A stretch of 64,000 nt of DNA from Microdochium bolleyi (taxonomy: Eukaryota > Ascomycota > Sordariomycetes > Xylariales > Microdochiaceae). Positions 56,802-64,000 of this stretch are shown piece by piece (the stretch's first letter is position 1; every line of letters begins with the position of its first letter). The DNA is taken from assembly GCA_001566295.1 (NCBI GenBank), contig KQ964256.1, forward strand, positions 558,001-622,000, written 5' to 3'. Made by a program: the position numbers and the translations under genes. The notes under the pieces were generated by a model. The model saw only the letters and a list, made by a program, of their open reading frames with translations, was not told the DNA's origin and did no database searches.

Positions 56802-57312
56802 GATGGACCAAGTCCGAAGCCTGCTGTTGATGTTGCTGATCAAACGCGACAAGACTCCCTAGTGGCAGCCCAGGCTCGACAGCTTGTGTGGGGCAGATGC
56901 GAAGCCCGTGGGGTGTGTGTGAGGTGCTGGAAGTCGTGCCACCCCTCTCGACGACTCGAGGCAATGGTGGTGAGAGCAGTGAATGTCGAAGTCTGGGGTA
57001 AAGTGGCTCTACTCCGGAGCAGGAACGGGCGGGCCTGCACGTCATTTGGCGGTGCTTGGGAGGCGCGACGGGGGCGCTGCGAGCGAGCTGCCGAGGTCGT
57101 CGGAGCCTCATGCCGGACCCTTGCAGGCCAAGCAATCGGTGGATCCGCCGTGATTCTGCGAAGCTTAATGGGTTCTCGATAACGATAAGCACCGTGATTA
57201 TTGGCCCAGCTTCACAACCCCGTCACAGCCCACGACCACCATCACCATCGTTGCCTCGAAAGCACAAGCAATCGCAAAGCTCGTCGTGGATCGGCAGGCG
57301 GCATCCGCAGCC
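56802..57312. other. Divergent promoter, acyltransferase / Pop4
   Basis: 511 bp shared upstream region of two core genes. No coding sequence or obvious TATA box recognised. Confidence 0.6.
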
Positions 57313-58182
57313 ATGGCAGGCCCCGGCAAATCCGACAAGTCCCAACAATCCCAGTCCCTCACGCACAGCCTCCTCGCCCGCGCCCACAGCCCAGACAGCA
57401 CCCAGCGCATCTTCGCCGAGAAGATCCAGCACCGGCCCTTCCTCGTCCGCCCGTCCTCCCCGCCACCAGCCGCGACCTCCGGCCCCGGGCCCGATGCCCG
57501 CGCAGCCCGCCGCGTCGCCAGGCGCCGCCAGCAGTCCCAGCGCAGCAGCAAGCGTCGCGCCGCGGGGCTGAAGCCGGAGCCGCTGTCCGCAAGGGAGAGG
57601 CGGCGCATGGGGCTGTACGACATCCGCAGCTCCCACGGTGGCGGCGACAACAGCAAGACGCAGAAGAAGCAGCAGATCTCATACACCACCTTCGAGCCGC
57701 TCCACGACCTCTGGCTGGGGTACGTTCGTGAGATTCTCGGCAACGAGCTGTTCACGGGCGGGCAGGCAGCGGCCGCGAAGCTCGCGTCAGCGGATATCCA
57801 CGGCGCGCGCGTGCGAGTCTCGCGCAGCTCGTGCCCGAGCCGCGTCGGGATCGAGGGAATCGTGGTGCGCGACTCACGGTACGCGGTGCAGATCGTGACG
57901 AAGAAGAATGTGGTGAAGCTTGTGCCCAAGGAAGGGACCATGTTCCGGGTGGAGGTTGCCGCCCGTGCGGCAGCGATGGGGAGTGAAGGACAAGCCGGAA
58001 CAGACTCGAAACAGACAATATTAGGGCAAGATACAGGCACGAGACAGCAGCAAGAAGAAGCAGCTCAAGATCCAGAGCAGGGAAAAGTGTTCGTGTTTGA
58101 GGTATTGGGCGACCAGTTTCAGACACGTTCTGCAGATCGTGCGAATCGCAAATTTCGCGCTCACTTTCTGGAAAACCTGTGA
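57313..58182 (+). CDS. POP4: RNase P/MRP subunit Pop4 (Rpp29)
   Basis: Single exon, 289 residues. Pop4/Rpp29 is a conserved protein subunit of nuclear RNase P (tRNA 5' processing) and RNase MRP (rRNA processing). The N-terminal third is Ala/Pro/Arg-rich and disordered. The conserved domain covers about residues 95-230: KPEPLSARERRRMGLYDIR, TFEPLHDLWLGYVREILG, KLASADIHGARVRVSRSSCP, GIEGIVVRDSRYAVQIVT and VVKLVPKEGTMFRVEV, the Sm-like beta barrel. FVFEVLGDQFQTRSADRANRK closes the family domain. The reading frame opens 9 codons upstream but with GTG; ATG 57313 is used. Confidence 0.93.
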   Translation: MAGPGKSDKSQQSQSLTHSLLARAHSPDSTQRIFAEKIQHRPFLVRPSSPPPAATSGPGPDARAARRVARRRQQSQRSSKRRAAGLKPEPLSARERRRMGLYDIRSSHGGGDNSKTQKKQQISYTTFEPLHDLWLGYVREILGNELFTGGQAAAAKLASADIHGARVRVSRSSCPSRVGIEGIVVRDSRYAVQIVTKKNVVKLVPKEGTMFRVEVAARAAAMGSEGQAGTDSKQTILGQDTGTRQQQEEAAQDPEQGKVFVFEVLGDQFQTRSADRANRKFRAHFLENL

Positions 58183-58856
58183 TAGAAAGTGAGGAATGCG
58201 GCAGCACAAACCTACATGTACCCCAGGAAATGGACATCTCTACACACCATTCTCGCATGGTACATTTCATCAAATACGGCATAGGCACAGCAGAACACCG
58301 ACAGAAATATGAGCAGCGGCTGAGGAGAAGAGCAGAATCGTCGAAACTGATGGCACACCTAAATTAGGTGCCTAGATGATTTCCAAGTCTGCCAGATACT
58401 TCTCCTTCCTAGGAAGCTGGAGCGAGTCTCCGTGGGCGATTCCCAGCGCCGATCGTCACCAGAAGAAGGGATTCGCGCAAACTCAGCACTGTATAAGTCG
58501 ACATGTTGGTAGTGCCAGAGCCATCTGAAGAAGCTACGCCATGCACCAATTCGGTGCAGAACGGTTTTGGACCTTTCGGCAACCGCTAAAGAACGTCGTT
58601 ACGGATCGGAACGGCATATGGTAAGCAAGCTGTAAACTCCAACGGCGCAGCTTCGGGCGGATATCCTGTAATGGCGTGTCGAAGGTCTGAGGGGTGTCTG
58701 AGCACAGTCCTTGGTCGAGGCCGTAAGCTCAAGCACATTGTCGTGGCGACTCCACGAACCTGATTTCGTGCCACGGGAATCAGCCTATCAGCGATCGGAC
58801 ATGTTGCTAGCCTCTTCGAAGATGGGCTCGGAAGATGACCAGACATGCTCTAGAGA
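58183..58856. other. Convergent intergenic region
   Basis: 3' flanks of Pop4 and Asa1, 674 bp. No coding sequence supported. Confidence 0.6.
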
Positions 58857-60299
58857 TCAATAAATGTCCCAGAGACTTATCTTCCCGTCCTTACTTCCAG
58901 CCGCGAGCCAGTGTGTCTCCTTCGCGTGCTTGATTCTCCTTTCTTTGACACTAAGTACCTCGGTTGTGGTAGCCTCCGCCACGACACTTGCGGATGACGT
59001 GCCTACTGCTGTGTCCATGACGCTGGCGAAAGCTGTAGCATAACATCCGACATCGTGCCACTTGAGCACAGCCAACTCCGCCATGGTTTTGCCAGAATAC
59101 ACACGCACTTTCGAATCCCAGCCTGCGGTGGCAAAGATCTTGCCGTCCGAGCGGATGCGCAGGCTTTGCTGGCCAGAATGTTTCGTATTGAGGACTTTCA
59201 GTGGCGCTGTCACTTTTTCCACTGCCGGAGCTGTTTGTGACGATGAGCTTGCCTTTTGGGCATGCAGTGCTGTAGAAAGTAGCGAGCCTCCGGAATTCAA
59301 CTTGGACGTTCCAGTCTCTTTGAACTGGTCCGGGTCGCCTCCCAGCCGCGCATTGGGTGTAACATTGTTCTGGTTGGTAGAGGGCTTCCAGCCTGGGATA
59401 GGATGTTTGACGATAAGAGCATCGGCACCGGACGTGAGAAAATAGTCATGGCTGGGAGAGACGTCCAGAGATAGGATAGGCTGACTGTGCTTCTGGACAT
59501 TGTAAGTCACATCCCACGAACCGTGAAGGAGCTGCCGCGTGACTACGGTCATTCCATTCTCATAGCCCACGATAAGATTCAGTGCGCCGTCGATCATCAA
59601 TAAGGCCATGGCCATTGCCATGCCCGTTTTCTGTTGAGACTGGTCTGTCAAGTGAATTGTATGCTGTCTGACTTGGCTTGGGAGATGGTAGATGTCAACC
59701 TGGAAGCAACGTATCAGCTTCAAGCGGGCAGCAGCGTTTAGGAAGCGCATTAGCCACACACCGATTCTGAGGCCAGAGTATTGGGTACGGCAACCAGGAG
59801 CTCGCCGTCGGCCTCAGCTGGGCAAGAGGCGAAGGCGCAAAAGTTCATCGTGTTGACATTGAGAATATGCAGCACCCACGGCTCGGGCCGTGGCGAGACA
59901 CCCTTGTCCAGAGGTAGCGCCACACTCAAGCCTGCCTCGTCTTCCTCGGTGACTTTCCAGACCACGAGACGATGGTCTCGGCCGTGCCTATCGACCAGCG
60001 AGATGATCAGCCATGCTCCTCTGGAACCGAGACTCGTGCCTGGCCAGCACTGGTCGGCCGTGGTCGACCTACGTGATAAGCCTGTCGCAGCCCCAGCTGG
60101 CAATGCCGAGGATGGCGCTCGTATGAGCACGCCACACGGCACGGGGACGACGGGTGGCGAGGTCCCACAGGACGACAAAGCCGTCGGCATCGCCCGTGGC
60201 CAGGCGCTGGTTATTCCGGACAAAGGCTGCGGCGTGAACCTGGGACTCGTGGCCACGAAGCACCGACTTGGGCGTGGGCGGCTGCGAGGGATGGCTCAT
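58857..60299 (-). CDS. ASA1: ASTRA-associated WD40 protein Asa1
   Basis: Three exons (60073-60299, 59762-59987, 58857-59699; introns 85 and 62 nt) give 431 residues. Asa1 is a WD40-repeat subunit of the ASTRA complex with Tra1 and Tti/Tel2-type chaperones, involved in chromatin and PIKK assembly. It begins with the typical SHPSQPPTPKSVLRGHESQVHAAAF, followed by GDADGFVVLWDLATRRPRAVW, then ITHGRDHRLVVWK formed by splicing. Next come WVLHILNVNTMNFCAFASCP, AVPNTLASESVDIYHLPSQ across intron 2, SQPILSLDVSP, and a final LRIRSDGKIFATAGWDSKVRVY and WLAAGSKDGKISLWDIY. The identity rests on overall resemblance to fungal Asa1 rather than generic WD motifs. Confidence 0.9.
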
Positions 60300-62380
60300 T
60301 GTGATGCACAGAAAGCAGCAACCCTGAAAGCGAGCCGGTTCTCGGCGTGGTGAAGTGGTTGCCGCCCGGTGTTGGGCCTGGCCTGCGTGGTGTTTTGGTC
60401 GCGTAGAGTGGCCCACGGAGACGGGACGGGAAGCCTGCAAGTGGGCCCACTTCCTGGTCACCATCACTCCGCGATCGTTGCGAGCCCATCAAATGTCCGC
60501 CAATGCGCACACACGTACGCATACCGGCATGGTGCCAATTGGGCAAGATATCGAGAGACCCGAGAATCCTCACCCTCTCCTTCACCTGAGAAAAAAGCAA
60601 CCGCTCGTGCGCGAGCTGCGACCCGAGCACACCACCACCAAGAAGCGACAGCCACTCGATGCGCGCCTGCCAGGGGCCTGCGTTACCATGCTGGGGCCAG
60701 TGCCAGGCACGCCCGCAATCGAACCCACGAGCATGGCGGGGGATCTCCCCGGCTGCAAAAAAACCTTGAAAGGTTCCAGTCGATCACCCGCTCCCTGCTC
60801 GTCCATCGTGAAGGCGCTTTCCAATCTCTCAGCTGGACACCAATACTCCATATTGCGTCGACAGCTCGCCCTAGCGCCAGCCACCACTCTAGCACCCGAC
60901 GGCAAGCTCGGCTGCTCCCCTCCGGAACGACGAGCAGCCGTCCTTGCCCGGTCCCGATCGGTCTGTCACACCAGGGCTGCTTTTTGCGTCAAACGCATGC
61001 TCGACGGCGGCTGGCCAGACCGTCGCTTGCCCACCACGCTGTCTTAGTTGCCCGAGACTGCAGGACACAACCGTTCACGCTAGAACGAGATCAGCGGCCG
61101 ACCCGACACCCTTCATCGTGTCTCAGCCCATACTCGTCTCAAGGGAAGCCAGCAACGCCGTGGAACTCTGCTGGCTGTGGCAGGGTCCATCTACCATCAG
61201 CCGCAGCAGTCCAATTGCAACCTATCAGACTCCTGTCGCAGTCACATTGGCGGGATGCCGGGCCCGGTCACTGGCAAGTCTTTCTGCCATCGTGGAACGG
61301 TAATGCCTGCGCCATAATGACGCGGGATGTCTTTGCGCAGAACCGGCAATGGCGTTATCCGAGATGACTCTGAGTGGTTGGCTGGCTGCCACCAGGATGC
61401 AAGTGCGGACGCTTGGCTATATGGTCTCCTGCGTATCGTCCGACTCGCCCGATCAACGGCTGGGCCCCTCGAGAGCGCGTGGCCACTCGCCAGCACGGTC
61501 AATACTTCGTGCCCCGAGGAAGACGCAGTACATACACCATGTCCGATGTGGGCTGCAACTAGCCTCGAGGCCCCCACTCCCTTGTCCTGCTGCCATTGGG
61601 CAGGCGCGGCCCAGAGACATCGGAGGCGCTAGTGACCCTGGCCCTTGCCGGCCATCTGCCACGGATTCTGCTTAGCATGCGCGCCAGTCGAGCCAGTGTC
61701 CCTGTTTGTGTGTGGTTGCGAGTCTTGTCGACGACGGACGGCGCCGGTTCGTTGCCTACCACGCTCTCTGCACCGGAGCAGCGAGGCTAACCTGGTCCAG
61801 GCCACCCAGCCCGCGGCGACACGTGCCGTAGCCGCCTACGCCATGGGCAAGGGCCTGTCCCTGGCCCTCATCCCAACAACCTGGGTTTTCCCCCTAACCC
61901 CATCTCCGCACCTCTCGACAATTCTTGCCATTCTTATAACTGCAACACTGCCGAACCCACCACGCCGGTATCCGTGTCTTCACTTGTCCGCCATCTCAGC
62001 ACAGGATCTGCGAAGCGCATGCTTAGGGCAGCGCCGCCGATCCAAGCTCACCTGGTAACTGCTCGCCCGTCACTTGGCCAGCACGTGCTGCGCCGCCCCC
62101 GCCCGGCAACCGCGTCCTCGGAGCTCCGGTCCATCACTCGTCCGTCCCGAGATCGACAGCCCAGGACAACCATCCGGACCGGCCGTGATTCAGCTCGTCC
62201 GCATCAGGCCCATGGTCAAATCACTATGCGCTCAGTAAGACACTACGCAACATCACGAATTCCATGTAGTCTCGGCGTGCACTCCCAACCACTCTAGCAC
62301 GACTCGCAACAGTGCAGGTCAGGAGCTGGCTATTAGCTGCCGCGCACGCCAAGCTCAGTGTCAAAACTCGGTGACTTGTG
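60300..62380. other. Divergent intergenic region, no gene supported
   Basis: 2.1 kb between Asa1 and the zinc-cluster factor. A 332-codon plus-strand frame (60369-61367) has no domain and a His/Ser/Arg-biased composition, so I treat it as chance. Long upstream regions are common for fungal Zn2Cys6 factors. Confidence 0.55.
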
Positions 62381-64000
62381 ATGGCAGCTTCGGAGGGCGC
62401 TCTGCAGCCGCCATCCAAGAGCAAGAGGGTGCGAACAGGTACGGCCTCCCATGCCCCTTGTAACGTCAAACTAGGCGCAGCTGCTCATGTCATTTCAGGA
62501 TGCCTTACTTGCCGAGAACGTCACCTGAAGTGCGATGAAGCCACACCGGACTGTCTGAACTGCCGCAAGAGCAACAGAGAATGCAAAAGAGGTGTTCGTC
62601 TAAACTTCATCGACCTGACATGCAAGCAACCACCATTTATTCTCACAGCGCCAGAATGGTCAGGTAGGTCCAAGCATTTTCTCATTGATGTGCAATAACA
62701 CTTATCTGGACGCGCAACCACTGACATAATAGTTCCTAGTACAATTCCAGGACGAGTCTAGGCTCATTGCATCTGAATACAAGGGCGGGCTCGCCAAGTA
62801 TCGCCACCTTCCACAGGATACTGCCACCAGACGAGCCAGTGATGACAAGGCACAATATGCAGAGACTCAACCACACACGAGGCCGGACGAACAGCCAAAC
62901 CTGCGCATTGTGCCTGCACCAAATCCTGATGCATCATTCAATGCATCACACGAGTTGTTCCACAGTAATCGACTCGGACAGGTCTGTCCTGAACTCATCA
63001 ATGATGCGCGTTACCATTCTGCTGTGCCAATCGACTCGGCGTTCATAGTCACGCCCGGCAGTGCCCATCCTGGCCGCTACGAAAATCCGCCTTCCAACGT
63101 CTTTGCAAGCTCTAAGGCAGACGTAGACGGAGATGGTCATAATATGTCTCTCAACATGCGTAAGAGCAGCCATGCGTCGACAGCAGACTCTGTAGCTGGC
63201 ATGGCCCCGATGCTGTCCCCCATCGACGTCAGACGTGGGTCGCACGCCTCGAAAGGCATCATCACTCCGCCGAGAGACAATGGTGGCGAGCTGGAGCATG
63301 TCAGTTCTCCGGAACAGCTCAGACTCATGCAAGTTTTCGTCTCAGAGGTTGGCATCTGGATGGACAGCCTCGACCCCGAGAAGCACTTTTCTCGTCTCGT
63401 GCCCTACCACGCTCTCAAGTGTCCGATGCTACTCAACGCACTTCTTGCTTGCGGTGTGAAATATCTCACTCTCATTCAGCAAGAGAGCGACGACAAGGCC
63501 TTGTACTACTACGATACAGCCACGACTCAACTTCTCCGCAGCTTGCAGAATCCCGAACGAAACACGGCAGAGTGCGCAGCGACTGCTGTTGTACTGAACG
63601 TGTACGAAATCATGAGCGAGAAGCCTACGCAGCGAATGTCGCACATCGCGGGTGCGCGAGCACTGATCAGGGAGTGCAATTGGAACGCAAAGAGCACAGG
63701 TCTTGGTGCTGCGTGTTTCTGGCTCAACGTCGGCATGGAACTACTGAGCTGCCTCGCTTTTAACTGGCACACGGCATGGGAACCTGATCAATGGGGTCTA
63801 GAAATGGATCTTACAGTGGCGACCACGGAAGAGGGCTGGGTGCATAGGCTCTTTTACCTTGTGGCCAAGATCGCCAATTTCCGCGCCAACATTCCCAAGT
63901 TCCAGGAACCAAGCCCTCACGATGAGCAAATCCGACTGCAGGCACGCTACGCAGAGTGGCAGCGACTCCAGGCTATGTGCAACGGCTGGCATGAGGCGTG
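62381..64000 (+). CDS. Zn2Cys6 transcription factor, ARCA-like (3' truncated by window)
   Basis: Three exons visible (62381-62438, 62499-62663, 62740 to the window end), open to the last base. The first splice forms the zinc cluster, about residues 20-46: GCLTCRERHLKCDE then PDCLNCRKSNRECKRG, with CX2CX6C and further Cys spacing typical of fungal binuclear clusters. VRLNFIDL follows directly. The middle region is variable; the C-terminal fungal-TF domain begins near PEQLRLMQVFVSEVGIWMDS and includes HALKCPMLLNALLACGVKYL, RMSHIAGARALIRECNW and FNWHTAWEPDQWG, a pattern seen in proteins annotated as ARCA-like. Target genes are unknown. The 3' end lies outside the window. Confidence 0.9.

Noticed and set aside
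60369..61367. 332-codon plus-strand frame upstream of the zinc-cluster factor
   Set aside because: His/Ser/Arg-biased translation, no domain, overlaps another frame of similar length.
1..64000. CRISPR arrays, insertion sequences, LTR or transposase genes
   Set aside because: No spaced direct repeats, transposase or reverse-transcriptase motifs seen; the only strong inverted repeat is the 20-bp hairpin at 30980-31046, which has no target-site duplication that I could see.

Overview
The window is nuclear DNA of a filamentous ascomycete (Pezizomycotina; Sordariomycetes is my best inference). The evidence is short introns of about 50-135 nt with GT..AG ends, GC-rich coding regions, and fungal families: a Medusa-type developmental regulator, an APSES-ankyrin MBF factor, Fta1 and Asa1. 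I found no bacterial features, rRNA, tRNA or CRISPR. Intron boundaries were worked out by hand from splice signals, reading frame and recognisable family sequence.

Left part (1-15.4 kb): aspartate aminotransferase (+) converges on an MFS sugar transporter (-). Adenylosuccinate lyase (+) follows, with a 15-nt micro-exon. A five-frame-phase-checked, four-exon medA/Medusa homologue (-) lies at 13.0-15.4 kb, separated from its neighbour by 3.4 kb of simple-repeat-rich non-coding DNA.

Middle (15.4-32.5 kb): about 16 kb upstream of the Medusa gene with no gene I can support. Its distal end (about 30.6-31.9 kb) holds a perfect 20-bp inverted repeat, a coding-like relic, and a possible 89-residue secreted or membrane protein gene.

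Right-centre (32.5-49.6 kb): a GH47 alpha-mannosidase, a secreted-type alkaline phosphatase, a short-chain dehydrogenase, a diamine-type N-acetyltransferase, an LYR-motif protein, an Mbp1/Res-type APSES-ankyrin factor, a probable Fta1 (CENP-L) kinetochore subunit and a 2EXR-domain protein. They look like ordinary housekeeping genes and no pathway cluster is evident.

Right part (49.6-64 kb): a 3-kb stretch of coding-like fragments leads into a disrupted or awkwardly spliced BTB/POZ-like gene. Then come a compact group of core genes: a GPAT/DHAPAT-family acyltransferase (-) divergent from RNase P/MRP subunit Pop4 (+), which converges on Asa1 (-). After a 2-kb intergenic region, an ARCA-like Zn2Cys6 transcription factor (+) runs off the right edge.

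I did not find a clearly new multi-gene system. The best leads are the Medusa upstream desert, the inverted-repeat/relic patch at 30.6-31.1 kb, the broken BTB gene, and several splice-dependent isoform possibilities.
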